A stretch of DNA of 64,000 nt, taken from Ursus arctos (Eukaryota > Chordata > Mammalia > Carnivora > Ursidae). Each line of letters begins with the position of its first letter. Position 1 is the first letter of the stretch. This document shows, piece after piece, positions 46,085-56,945 of this stretch. Location of the stretch: the NCBI RefSeq assembly GCF_023065955.2, contig NW_026622786.1:46486938-46550937 (forward strand), read 5' to 3'. Made by a program: the position numbers and the translations under genes. The notes under the pieces are model-generated. The model was given only the letters and a program-made list of their open reading frames with translations, was not told the origin of the DNA and made no database searches.

Positions 46085-47420
46085 TTAATTCAAAAAACAT
46101 TTCTAGAGGGTTTTTCATGTGCTTGGCAGTAAGCTATGCATTGAGACTATAAAATGGCTAAGGCATACCTCATGCTGTTAGAAGAGCTTGCATTAAAGTG
46201 TAGGAAGCAAACACATGGATGAAAAATCACTATATCATGTAACAAACTAATTTTGAAAAAAATATAGATATTCTAATAACTAATGTGGAATAATGAAGAA
46301 TGTAACAACTTGAAGAAGTTAGAGATAGCATCATGAAGGGTATGATAACTAAACTCAATTTGAAAGCTTTGGTGATATTCAACTGGTCAGAAAAGAAGTA
46401 GAGTGCTTTGAGAAGTTTTTTATTCAATCTAGAAAGGAAATGGTATATTTGGGGAAGATCCAAAACGTTAGTCAAACTAGGGCTCTTAAGAAGAATTATC
46501 AAGGAATAATGCAAGTAAGACAATCTGCATTCAGGTTATGGAGGGTTCTATACATATTTAAGGTCTTTAACCATAAACCTACAAACATAATGAGATAATA
46601 AAATTGTTAAAGAAGTAACAGAATAAACTTGGGTATGTGAAAGTTGTATTTGCTGACAAAATGAAAGACTCAATGGAAACACGAGAAATGGCAAAGTCAG
46701 AAGTTAATTTACAGTTGACTGAAGGTGAAACTCCAATTCATATGTGATCACTGTTCAGGTAAAAGATGAAAGATTCTGAATTTGGACAATGACTGCAGGG
46801 TTTTGAGAAGAAAAGACAGATTCTAGAAACATTTAGAAGGTAGAAAATTCAGAACTTGATTAACCAATTTAAATGGTAGTGGAATAAGGATCAGAACAAA
46901 ATTGAAGACAAGAACAGTTTTATATGAGAATTTGAGGTAGAAAGCTCTAGTAGTTCGTATAACCTATAGGTCTACAGGTGCTGAGGGTGACCTTCATGCA
47001 TATAGTAGTAAACGCTGGGAGGAGAAAAATTCACCCAGAAAATGTGTAGAGGTAGGAAAGAGAAGGGGATATATGGGAATTGAGACTATGAATATTTAAG
47101 GAGAAGGAAAGAAAGAATAATCAAAGTGTTGAGTCAGATTAGGCAGAATCATATAGAGAATCAGGAGTAGTGTGCAGAACTGACAAAAGAAAATAAATTT
47201 GAGAGAGGTCAATGATGTTAAAAGGGACAAAAAAGTTAGGATAGGCAAGTTCGCCTTTAGAACCAGCAGTTTCTGCAACAATGTTAGGGTTGAAGTGAGA
47301 TTGGAGTGATTTTATACTAAAAGGAAGGGAAAATGTGAAGGTAGCAAGTGTGGATCTCTTTCAAGTTTAATATTAAGAGGCAGTGGTTAGATAAAAGTCA
47401 TTTTTAGAATATGAATAGTT
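46085..47420 (+). mobile_element. Ancient mammalian-wide repeat, longest copy
   Basis: A collinear but very diverged copy of the same unresolved family. Milestones: 'catgtgcttggcagtaagctatgc', 'gcattcaggttatggagggttctatac', 'gaaacatttagaaggtagaaaattc', 'gagtcagattaggcagaatc', 'ttgagagaggtcaatgatg', 'gttgaagtgagattggag'. More than 1.3 kb is represented. The minus frame at 46230-46523 is a chance frame. Confidence 0.5.
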
Positions 47421-47930
47421 TTATTATTTTTTTTTCTTTGAGGCAAAAATGTTAATGAAAGATGATCTTCTAGACACAAGTAAAGGAACATAACTTAAGA
47501 AAGTGATAAAAAGAAACAGACATTTCCATGTTCAGGTTCATGAAATGGTTCCATATTTCCAAGTCTGCATGCCTATATTTAGAGGTGACTTATAATTCGT
47601 AGAGTGGTAAGTATTATCATGGGCATTAGAAGTAGACTTAGAATTGACTATCCAATGAAAGACAGTACCTCAGTTATAGTACCATAATATAAACAGTCAG
47701 ACCTCCTATAAATGTGGTTATTTGAGGCAAATTGCCATTTAGTTATTGGCAAGTCACTGGGCATTTCTTTATTCAGTTGGATATCCAATGGATAAAAGCA
47801 GGAGACAGCAATCCTGCTATTATGGGACTAATATTTAGTATATTTTACTTATAGCTTAAATAACTTTAAAAGTTTTTGAAATTGTATACACAAAAATATT
47901 TTCCTTGGGTTGATTTTTAAATAAATATAT
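47421..47930. other. Unassigned stretch
   Basis: No gene or certain repeat is recognised. Confidence 0.4.
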
Positions 47931-48850
47931 GTATATACTACAATATTTTTAAAGGGGGAAACACATGTGTCTCCCATCCCTGTTTTTTATGTAGCCATTC
48001 CTCTTCTTTGAGGCAATCAGGGCTATCAGTCTTATTTGTACTAGTTGTACATGTTCACAAAAGAAAAATGCTTACAAATATGCATACATACACACACAAA
48101 CATATTACAGAGATGGTAGTAGTATACGGGAGAAGCCAAGAGCATGCCACCCCAAGACAGGCCACAGTGGCATTCAGGTTATTTTGAGCTGAAAACCATC
48201 AAGGCTCAAAAGACTCAGGAAGAAACTTTAAATACACCCCACTCAACAGCCTAAAAAGAGCTTAGACCGAAGACCAGTACCAGGAAGAGAGCTAGTAACT
48301 GAGATTCCTTTTTACATAAGAAATTTATCTGCATAACAGGACCAATTTTGTTTGCAAACATCTCCTCTCACCTTCCTGCTAATGGCCTCCCTCCCCTTTG
48401 TATCCCTAGTCTCCTACCCCTCTCCTAAGCTCAGGATGCCATATATACTGGATTTTGCCTGTCTTTGGAATTTCATCTCTGTGTGGGTTCAGCATAAGTA
48501 CAAAATTAAATTTTATTTTCTCCCATTGATCTATTTCATGTAAATTTCATTCTTATCCCATTTAGAACAACCTTGGACAGAAGAAAATTTCTTCCTCCCC
48601 AACAGCATACACATATTAAATGTCTTGCTATCTCATTTAACATTATATTCAAGAGAGTGCTCTATATTAGTGGATAACTGGCTTTCTAAATTGTTCTTTT
48701 TTTTCTGCTTCATAATATTTCTTGGACTGATAAATAATAATGTATTTAATCCATATGAATGGATGTTTGGGCTATTTCCAATCCTAAACTAATGTGAAAG
48801 ATGCTACAAAGAATTGTGCATATGTGATTTTACTGTATAATCTTTCAATT
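47931..48850 (+). mobile_element. Possible old LINE-type sequence, split by an LTR
   Basis: On the left of the LTR (47931-48127) an 'acacatgtgtctccc' and 'catacatacacacacaaac' stretch, and on the right (48609-48850) 'gcatacacatattaaatgtc', 'gaatggatgtttgggctatttcc' and 'agatgctacaaagaattgtgc', read as one old LINE-like unit. The family is not certain. Confidence 0.4.
48128..48606 (+). mobile_element. Solo LTR, same family as 56473-56941
   Basis: The sequence is collinear with the LTR at 56473: 'aaaagactcaggaagaaactt', 'tctcctacccctctcctaagctcaggatgccatatata', 'ttgcctgtctttggaat', 'aaattaaattttattttctccc', and an end in '...cccaaca'. The terminal TG is not preserved (reads 'cggg'). ATAC occurs immediately on both sides (48124-48127 and 48607-48610). 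No internal retroviral sequence. Confidence 0.7.
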
Positions 48851-49078
48851 TTTTATTCTATTTTTGCTTAGTATCAACTCAATAGAGGAGAGTGATTTCC
48901 CCCCTACTTCCTTATGCTTGCTTGCTCTGCCTCATTTTCATTTCTTGCCTTATTGTATTTCTGCCTTGTGCTTCTACTATAAGGGAATTCAGTGTCCTCA
49001 GTTTTTCTTCATTCTTGGCAAAATGCTCAGTCATAATTGCATCAGTCGTATAGCAACAACTTTCTGCTTTCTCATTTG

Positions 49079-49140
49079 CTTTTTTTTTTTTTTTTTTTTG
49101 GTTTGTTAGTTTTGTTTTGTTTTTGTTTTGTTTTGTTTTC
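49079..49140. repeat. T20 homopolymer and (TTTTG)n tract
   Basis: A run of twenty T (49080-49099) is followed by TTTTG repeats. Opposed Lys/Asn-rich and Phe-rich frames here are artefacts. Confidence 0.93.
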
Positions 49141-49202
49141 CACAACCATTCATTTTGGTTTATGATATAGATCTAGAGCTGATTACTTTTCAATTAATCA
49201 TC

Positions 49203-49845
49203 TTTGTGATGAGGGTGTAGAAGGCTAGCTGAGGACAAGCAGAAGCTGATACCCCACAACCCTCCTCCCTCCATGGGATATATGTGACATTCCTCAGGCA
49301 CCCTGACTGCCCTAAAGGAAAAACAAATAGTTAACTTATAGATATCACAATCCTGCAAGACATGAGTCTCCCTCAGTTTACAAAAATCTTAGCAATTTAC
49401 AAGAACAAAGCATTTCTATCCATGGTCTAGCTTCCAGAAGGGAATGTAGATACAATTAAATGTCCTTATAATCTGCAGCCCATTGACAGGTACTTGAAGC
49501 AGGCAAAGTGTAATGCCCCTCCAGGAAGCTCCCAACTATCTTATGCCTTACTAGAAGGAAAAACACCCTTAACTTGGGCAAGGCCTCTGGTATCTTGTGA
49601 GTCTTCTTTAACATACAAAAATCCTTTTGAAACCTCCCTTTTCCTTACCTCCCCCAACTCCAAGTATATAATCAACCACACCTCACAAACCTGTGGCAGC
49701 AGCTTTTTCTGCCCACAGGCCCTGTTCCCGTGCTTTAATAAAACCACCATTTTGCACCGAAGACATCTCAAGAATTCTTTCTTAGTTGTTGACTCGAGAC
49801 CTCACCCCACTGAACCTCACCAATATTCCAAAACCCCATCATTTG
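49203..49845 (+). mobile_element. Class I (ERV1-like) solo LTR with TTTG target-site duplication
   Basis: The LTR 49207-49841 opens 'tgatgagggtgtagaagg' and closes 'aaaccccatca', with 4 bp TTTG at 49203-49206 and 49842-49845. A 4 bp duplication is usual for class I LTRs. A TATA-like 'gtatataatc' lies near 49665 and AATAAA at 49737-49742, followed by 'accaccattttgcaccg' and 'ctcaagaattctttctt', the R/U5 order of a carnivore ERV1 LTR. The plus frame at 49494-49850 reads U3-R-U5 and is not a gene. Boundaries are inferred from TG/CA plus the duplication. Confidence 0.75.
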
Positions 49846-50354
49846 AATAAGGGGAGTTTCTATTGGCCTAGCTATTTGCTAGGTAGAGACCAGGGCCAAA
49901 CTCCAGGGAATCAGAAGATGTTTTGGATGACTGAGAACTGGGTGGGTAAATTCTTTCAGATTTTACATCTTTCCATGTAGTTTATATTCTATTTAACTAT
50001 TGCCATTGAATGTCTCTCTTCTTCCATTTCTCTCAAGTATAGGCCACTTCTGAAAGATATGGCAATTTTTGTATATTTTCTCACCCAGCCCCACATCTGA
50101 ATCTCTGAATTAAACCAGGTCCACCTCCTGATTTCACCCTTTGTAACCCTATTTTTTTCATTGGATAAGTTTTTGATTGGATCTTCAGAGATTGTTCAAC
50201 TTGAGATGAATATTCTCTGGACTCCTAAAGGTGAGCACTTACTTTTCTAATTTCAAGACATCAGTCTCTTTTTTTCTCCCTTAATTTTGCATCATCATTT
50301 TACTTTCAATCTCAAGTGGTTCTGGACATCATACCAAATTCTTCATACATAATA
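49846..50354. other. Unassigned stretch
   Basis: No gene or certain repeat is recognised. Confidence 0.4.
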
Positions 50355-50510
50355 TCTCAATTATTCCTTGTAATTCTATTGTATTTTAGAGAATGAGAAT
50401 CTAAGACTTAAAAAGAATCAGTTATTTTTCAAGGTCAAACAAATCATAAATAATTAAGTCAGACATTCAGACTAAATATATGTCTGACTCCAAACACCAT
50501 GCTCCTTACC
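50355..50510 (-). mobile_element. MIR-like fragment, antisense
   Basis: 'ttttagagaatgagaatctaag', 'ttttcaaggtcaaacaaatcata' and 'ctgactccaaacaccatgctcc' keep the antisense MIR order. Confidence 0.55.
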
Positions 50511-50999
50511 ACAAATAAACCTGTTACAGAAATTTTTTTGATCATAAAAATAAAGTTAACTTTGGATGTTAGGGGTGTGATCCTATGTGAACCTGTGGTA
50601 TAATATTTATCAAAACTAGAAACAAAAAAAGTGGAAAGGTATAAATATAAAAATAGTGTGATATGTCTACTATAGAAGCATTTATAATTTTTAATCATTC
50701 AGTTGAGGCATATGCTAACACAGATTACTTATTTTGCAACTAAGTCTTCAACATTCATTGATTGATTTTATTACCCAGAACCACAGTAGCTAGATGCCAT
50801 CATAAAAGAAAAAATTTGAAAATTATTCTATAAAGACCAAACATCAACTTCCTAAATTCTTAGACACATAGAAAAATAAAAATCAGCATGCCACCTTAAA
50901 TTTATCCTCAAAAAAATGTCATAACACATCATAGCAACACATCAAATTTCTTAAAAATCCTGCTAAAGAAATGCTACACTTAACTAAGCACTTAGATTA
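50511..50999. other. AT-rich unassigned stretch
   Basis: No gene or named repeat is recognised. Confidence 0.4.
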
Positions 51000-52455
51000 G
51001 GGAAAGCAGTATTTTAAATTTGAACAAAATCTCTTTCAATAAGTTGTCTTTCTCATCAAGCCAGTGTTATCTATTTACAAAATAATGAAATGGACGATTT
51101 GATTTTGGGTCGACCTCACCTTAATTTACAGTAAGGAGAACACATTTTTTCTGCCTTTTTTCGTTCACATGTTCAAGTTAGTCTTTGTTGTTGTCATTGT
51201 TGTTTAATAAGGAATTTTTGGAAGCCTAAAAGGAAATGCTTTCCATTTTAGAAAATGCCTGGATTGCTTTGCTGTATGTGTGATAAGGCACTGTATAAAT
51301 CTAAGTTGCCGTTGTTGTTAATGGGATCTGTTCTCACAAAACATCATTGTAGGAGCTGCCTTTTTGCTGGGGCTGCCTGGAGGAGGGAGGGAAGTGGAGA
51401 TTTTACTTCTGCTTTAAAAGGAAATAATCAGTCTGCAGGTGGCTGCATAGAGGGATAAGCAAATGGAACTAAGTGTACCACATGGTTTTCCCCGCACAGA
51501 ATAACACCAAACAAGAATGGACGAGATAAAGATCTTTTGTACAAGCAGTGTTCTAAAGAGAAGCTTTGGGTTCCTAACGCCTCATGTTTATGCAGGAAAA
51601 TCATGGTATGCTTAAAATTAGATTTTTCTCCCCAGGAACTTCTTACTATAATGTGGAACTGGAGCAGTATATAATTTTAACTTTCTATTCCTCCAAATCA
51701 TCTAAGCCAATTCTGAGTCAGTGTTAAGATGTTACAGGCCAAAATAAATCCATGTTCTTTGATGCTGTGCCATCAACCCTAAGATCAGAGTCAATTCTTT
51801 CTTATCAAAGAGTTTGTCCAAGGTTCAGGGTTGATATATACTTTTTATTCAACTCTAAATAGGAAATGAGTTTTTTTGAAGGAGGAGGTAGGCTTAAAGC
51901 AGCGTTGAATTAGTCACAAGAAATGCTTTATTTCAGGTTTTCCATATCCTTTTATTCAGCTCAATTTTGCTGCGCAGTTGAAAAATATTTGGCATACCCC
52001 ATGGAATTTGGAAAAAAATGTTGCTTCAAGTCTGAGGTTTTACAATGAAATCAGGATAATTTCAGCTCAGTCTGATTTTCAAAGATAAGTACTTTCTTGA
52101 AAACACTGCCAGATACCACGGCTTGCTGAGGGAAAAGTGAGAGATGCCGAAATGCATTTCGAAATACCCCTGCAAGTGTTTGGGGAAAAAAAAGTATTAG
52201 CAGCAACAAAGGTGTTCACTATTGTAAGATGTTCAGCCGCCTCGCTGTGGCTTCAGAGAGTCTATTCCCTGTTCTTGTCACCTACTCTAATACGGGGAGG
52301 CAGCTGAGTGGCCTCCAGGATAACCATATTGCAGGACAAAAGAAAGGAGATGCAGATGGAAGAGTTCCAATTTCAGCCCAGTGGAGCCTGTGAGCTGGTG
52401 CCAAAGATAACAGAGTAGCATCAAAGGCTGTATGGGACAGCTGCACTGGCAGGGA
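51000..52455. other. Repeat-poor unique block, candidate conserved noncoding DNA
   Basis: About 1.45 kb without recognisable transposon or long simple repeat, with more CpG and GC than its surroundings. It includes a 14 bp perfect palindrome at 52148-52161. Plus frame 51255-51458 and the first part of the minus frame at 52282-52746 have no domain and no splice context. Candidate regulatory DNA by exclusion only. Confidence 0.35.
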
Positions 52456-52740
52456 GCTACAAAGGCAAAAGAGAGAAGCAGAGAGAGAAGGAGAGAGAGA
52501 ATGGGCGATTGAGGGAGACAGAGAGAGAGAGAGGAAGAAAGGGATCCTGAATCTATGTCTTAGAGTGCCATGCGGGACTCTTGGAGAAGAGAAGGGAGAG
52601 AAAAGTAGGGGAGATGGAGAGAGGAAGAGTAAAAGGAGTAAAGGGAGTAAGAAAAGAGAAGAGAGAGGAAGGGGAGGAGAAGTAAAGACAAGAAGGGAGG
52701 GACGGTGGGGAGAGGACGCTGCAAAAGTGACAGAGAGCAA
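52456..52740. repeat. Purine-rich (GA) low-complexity tract
   Basis: The plus strand is strongly AG-biased, with GAGA runs, interrupted around 52540-52580. The 154-codon minus frame (Leu/Ser/Pro-rich) and the Lys/Arg/Glu-rich plus frame at 52565-52750 are composition artefacts. Confidence 0.85.
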
Positions 52741-53319
52741 GGTCACTTGAATAATCTAAAAGATTCTAAAAACAAAGGAATGAGCAGTAGGAAGGTGATC
52801 ATAAATTTAGGCTCCTTCCCAAGCAAGTGAAGACTGTGACAATCAGCTCTTCTGTCAGAATTTCCTTCGGGGCCTTCTTAAATACATCAACTCCCAAGAC
52901 AACGATTATAAAACTGAAAGAGAATTCCCTGCTGAAAATGAATCAATTCTAACTTCATTAGGGAACTTATAGGAATGTGGGAGGTGAGGGAGGGCAATGT
53001 GTATGTGTGTGTGGTGTGTGTGTGTTTCAAGGATTTGAACGGACATATTATGGAAATGGTCAATTATTAGGTAGAACGTTGATCTACAGCCGTGGTTCTC
53101 ACTGGGCACAATTTTTGCATGCACCCCAACAGTGGGACATGTGACAATACCTAGAAAAATTTTGATTGTCATGAGTGAGGAGTACAACTGACATCTAGTG
53201 GGTAGAGACCAGGAATACTACTAAACATCCTGCAATCTATGGGACAGCACAACAAAGAATTACCCAGCACAAATTGTCAATAGCACAGAGGTTGAGACAC
53301 CTTGATCTAAAGTTAAAGA
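52741..53319. other. Unassigned stretch
   Basis: It contains TG-rich DNA at 53000-53024. No gene is recognised. Confidence 0.4.
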
Positions 53320-53480
53320 CACCTGTGTTTATTGGGGTTTGGCACTTTGCTAGCTGTGTGACCTTAGCCAAGTTATTTCAGTTCTTTGTGCCTCAGTTTC
53401 CTCACTTAAAAAATGAGGATAACAATATTTGCATAAAATTACAATTCTAAGAATTGAATGAGGTTTCATATGTTGGAAAA
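53320..53480 (+). mobile_element. MIR SINE
   Basis: 'ttgctagctgtgtgaccttagccaagttatttcag..cttt..gtgcctcagtttcctcactt..aaaatgaggataacaata' is the MIR core and 3' half in sense orientation, well preserved for its age. Confidence 0.85.
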
Positions 53481-53726
53481 AATCCAGACACCACTGTGTC
53501 TGGGACTAGATTGTTATGCAACAGATATTATTTTTTCTTTCCTTTCAGAATGTAAACTGGGCATGGAGTAAAATAAAGTGATAGCATATAATGAATAAAA
53601 TATATATTTATTTTCTTCTTCTGTATGGCAAGGTCTATGAGTTTGGAAAAAAAATGTCATAATTTTCATAGTACATGAGCATGCCAAAAATTCTTACCTA
53701 AATAAATCCATAATAGAAATAAATGT

Positions 53727-53905
53727 CCATCAGTCAGTTGAGTGTTTGACTTCAGCTCAGGTCATGACCTCAGAGTCCTGGGATGCAGCCCCACATCAGG
53801 CTCCCCACTCAGCAGGGAGTCTGCTTGTCTCAAGACACTCCCCCTCGCTGATGCTCACACTCTCTCTCTCTCAAATAAGTGATAAAATATTTAAAAACAA
53901 ATAAG
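53727..53905 (+). mobile_element. CAN-SINE lacking its 5' head
   Basis: It begins inside the head at 'cagtcagttgagtgtttgac', so the first about 18 bp are missing. It continues 'cagctcaggtcatgacctca', 'cactcagcagggagtctgcttg', 'tctctctctctcaaataag' and an A-rich tail. No clear target-site duplication. Confidence 0.88.
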
Positions 53906-54129
53906 TAGAATACATGGGCATGAAAATAAGTAAGGGAAGGAGGATTTTCTTACCTAAAATATCAATGAGTAGGACATTTTAACTGCATTAATACTTATGC
54001 TCTTCTATTCGATGGTTTTTCTCATCACCAAAATCTTGGGTTATGTTTCCTTCTATAGGCACAGTTCCTCTTCCTCATGGTTTATCACATGCGTACTGAT
54101 CTGTTTAGATCTACACTCCCTACAGAACT
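53906..54129. other. Unassigned stretch
   Basis: No repeat is recognised. It is the start of an open frame (53997-54470) with no domain. Confidence 0.4.
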
Positions 54130-54620
54130 GTAAGATGGTGAAAATAAACGAAGACCACCCAGATGAGAACAAGCATGGGCTATTTATTCAGAGCTTGCTA
54201 AAGCAAGGGAGTCAGCCAACATCACTCGCATTTGGCAGAGACTCAAAGGCAGGCAGAGGAATGGAAAAGCTTTATAGTAAAAAATTACAACAACAAAAAA
54301 AGGGAAAGCTTCAGGTATGCCTTGATTGGAGATGTTGGCATAGGGAAGCTAGAGACAAGCTAGAGAAATGGAACATCGTATGTGATTGGTTACGGAACTA
54401 TATTTGGCTTTCTCTGGTTAGTCCTAAATTGTCAGCGGAGGCAAAAATTAGGGAAGCTATCAGTTATTGATCAAGTCCTGACTGTTTTAGGCCAAAAGCT
54501 ACAGAGGTTGTGGTTTGTCTTCCTGGGCTGATTGATGCAGGCTGTAAGTCAGAGTTGTATTTTAATATATGGTCTAGCTCTTGTCCGTTTGTCTACTCAG
54601 TCACTCAAGCTCATTGAAGT
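54130..54620 (-). mobile_element. Possible LTR, antisense, unresolved
   Basis: 'ccagatgagaacaagcatgggctatttattcagagcttgctaaagcaagggagtcagcc' resembles an ERVL-type LTR read in antisense. TTTATT would be the poly(A) signal. The 157-codon plus frame across 53997-54470 is most likely chance, since it reads this antisense repeat. Confidence 0.35.
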
Positions 54621-54709
54621 TAGATAGCATGTTTGCCTTGCTCTATTTCCAAGGATGAGCAAGTTAAAAGCTACAACAAATAAAAGAAAGCAATAGTGAG
54701 CAAAGGGCT

Positions 54710-54970
54710 TGTATTCTAGTTTTCTTCCCTTTTTTTTTTTAATTTTTTTGTTTTAAAGATTTTTATTTATTTATTTGACAGAGAGAGAGAGAGAGAGCAC
54801 AAACGGGGAACAGTGGGCAGAGGGAGAATCAGGCAGAGGAAGAAGCAGGCTCCCAGCTGAGCAGGGAGCCCAACACGAGACTTGATCCCAGGACCCCAAG
54901 TTCATGACTTGAATTCAAGTCAGACGCTTAACCAACTGAGCCACCGAGGCACCCCTGTATTCTAGTTTTC
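54710..54970 (-). mobile_element. CAN-SINE, antisense, with 15 bp perfect target-site duplication
   Basis: The body runs from a T-rich tail (54725 on) through 'aaagatttttatttatttatttgacagag', 'gctgagcagggagcccaac' and the head ending 'gagccaccgaggcacccc' at 54955. Direct repeats 'tgtattctagttttc' at 54710-54724 and 54956-54970 are identical. Confidence 0.95.
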
Positions 54971-55197
54971 ATCCCAAGCTTCATTACACATCTTAGAGCT
55001 CTCCTGTAGACTAGATTGGGGTTAAAATGGAAGAATAAAATAAAAGCAGGCCTTCTCATTTCCAAATAAATCACATGGATTCAGGGAAAATGCATTTCTT
55101 TTATTCAACAAAAATTAGTTGAATACTAAATATGGATTAAGCCTGCAGGGAGTTCAAATTTTATTGAAGGACACAGACCTATAAAAAGACAATTATA
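54971..55197. other. Unassigned stretch
   Basis: It may hold a small fragment of the unresolved ancient repeat near 55100-55190. No gene. Confidence 0.35.
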
Positions 55198-56472
55198 AAC
55201 TCTGCTCCCGGCCATGATGGACTAACAGAGTACATTTATTCTCTTGCCTCAAAGAATTAAAAAATTGGACAAAATTTACAAAATGATTTTCAATCACTGG
55301 GTAATAGGCTGCTTAGCAGAGTGACCCTGAAAGAAAGAAAATGAACAGGGTAAGCACTACAACTGCCCCCGTTCATGGACTGAAGAGAATATTTAGGCCA
55401 AAGAGCATGGAGGGGGAATCTAAACCGGACCCAGTGATCTCCCTAAGTTAAGAAGACAGTGTATGTAGAAGAATCCTTCAACCGTTCAGCTGAACACTGG
55501 TCAGTGTGTAAGAAAACTACCAAAAGCTGGTCAAAGAACCACAAGACAGAAGAGGGCAGGTCAAATAATCATCGGTGTTTACACAGGGATTGGGAATAGT
55601 TTGTATTCCCACCAACCATAAAGACCTCACTTATTCAGAATTAAGTAGCGGATTTAGAAAGGTCCCCTTAGGACAAAAAAACAAACAAACTATAAAAGAA
55701 TTTTTTATTCTATTGGATATATTGGAAGTCAAACAAAATGTTTTCTCTTCAAACGATGCTGTTAAAAAAAAAAAATGAAAAGAGGAATTACAGAATGAGA
55801 GAAAATGCCTGCCAAAAAAAATCCTGCAAAAGACCTGCATCTATAATACATAAGGAATTTTTACAATACAATAATAAAAAGACAAATAACCTCCCCCTCA
55901 TAGGCACATGATTTACATATTTCCCCAAAGAAGATATATGGGTAGCAAATGAGCACATTTGTAAACAGCATCATTTATCATTAGGAAAAACCAAATCAAA
56001 CCACAATCAGATATCACCACCCACCAATTAGAATGACTAAAAAAGGCTCATCCAAGTGTCTGCAAAAATGTAGAGCTTGGAACTCTCATATACTGCTGGA
56101 GAGAATGTAAAATGGTACAATTATTTTGGAAAAACGATTAACATTTTCTTAAAAAGTAAAAGATAATGCCCATATAATGACCTAGCCATTCCACAATCTT
56201 ACAAGAGAAATGAAAACATATCCACAAAAAGCTTATATGCAAATGTTAATTATAATTTTCTTTGCAAACCAACTTCCATCTATAGGGACTAGCTAAACAT
56301 GTGGTCTATCATACCATACAATATGAGATCTACTCAGCAATTAAAAGGACCTATCATTACTATATGCAGCAACATGGATGAAGCTCACACAGTTGTGGTG
56401 ATTGAAGTAAGCCAGACACAAAAATGAAACACAAATTTTATAACTCCATTTACACAAAATGTTTAAAAATAC
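55198..56472 (+). mobile_element. Old L1, internally deleted (5' region joined to ORF2 end), part 1
   Basis: 55198-55680 has the order of an L1 5' region ('ctcccggccatgatggac', 'accggacccagtgatctccc', 'gttcagctgaacactgg', 'ttcacacaggg'-like). By about 55740 the sequence is already ORF2 3' DNA ('aaatgaaaagaggaattacag', 'agacctgcatctataatacataagg', 'accaccc..aattagaatgact', 'ctgctggagagaatgtaaaatgg'). Most of ORF1 and ORF2 is missing. An LTR interrupts it at 56473. Confidence 0.75.
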
Positions 56473-56945
56473 TGGAGGGGCTCAGAAAAAACTGACCCAA
56501 GTTCTGCCAGTTTGGTATGTGGATTATTTCAAACTGAAAACACTCAAGACCCAAAAGACTCAGGAAGAAACTTTCACTTTCTCACTAACTCCCTTAAAGA
56601 ATTTAGATAAAGGACCCCCTCTAAGAAAGGAACTATCACCATAGATAAGTATATTATAATATGAATGCGGTATAATAAACATTTGTTCACCATTTACTCC
56701 TCATATTCCTGTGAATTGCTTTCCTTCCCTTTAATGTCCCAGAGACCTACCCCTTCTCCTTAGTTCAGAATGGCATATATACCCCATTTGCCTGTCTTAG
56801 GAATCTCTCATGTTTATGTGGATTCCCCATACTTAAGTAATTAAATTTGATTTTCTCCTGTTAACCTGTCTTATGTCAATTTAATTCTTAGACCAGCCAG
56901 AAGAATCTTGAAGAATAGAGGAAAACTTTTCTTCTCTAACAATAC
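56469..56945 (+). mobile_element. Solo LTR with ATAC target-site duplication, inserted in L1
   Basis: The LTR 56473-56941 starts 'tggaggggctcag' and ends 'cttctctaaca' (TG...CA). ATAC duplications sit at 56469-56472 and 56942-56945, and the host L1 resumes exactly after. Inside are 'aatggcatatataccccat' (TATA-like), 'ttaattaaatttgattttctcc'-type poly(A) region and 'gaccagccagaagaatcttg'. The 4 bp duplication suggests class I. It is the sibling of the LTR at 48128. Confidence 0.88.

Noticed and set aside
49494..49850. 118-codon plus frame
   Set aside because: It lies within an LTR (U3-R-U5) and crosses its TATA and AATAAA elements.
52282..52746. 154-codon Leu/Ser/Pro-rich minus frame resembling a membrane or secreted protein
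   Set aside because: It is the complement of a GA-rich tract, with no start context, splice sites or known domain.
53997..54470. 157-codon plus frame
   Set aside because: It spans unique DNA plus a probable antisense LTR. There is no domain, and composition is unlike an exon.
48124..56945. An 8.8 kb provirus between the two related LTRs
   Set aside because: The right LTR has its own ATAC duplication inside an L1, and the interior holds other LTRs, SINEs, MIR and unique DNA with no gag, pol or env. They are independent solo LTRs.
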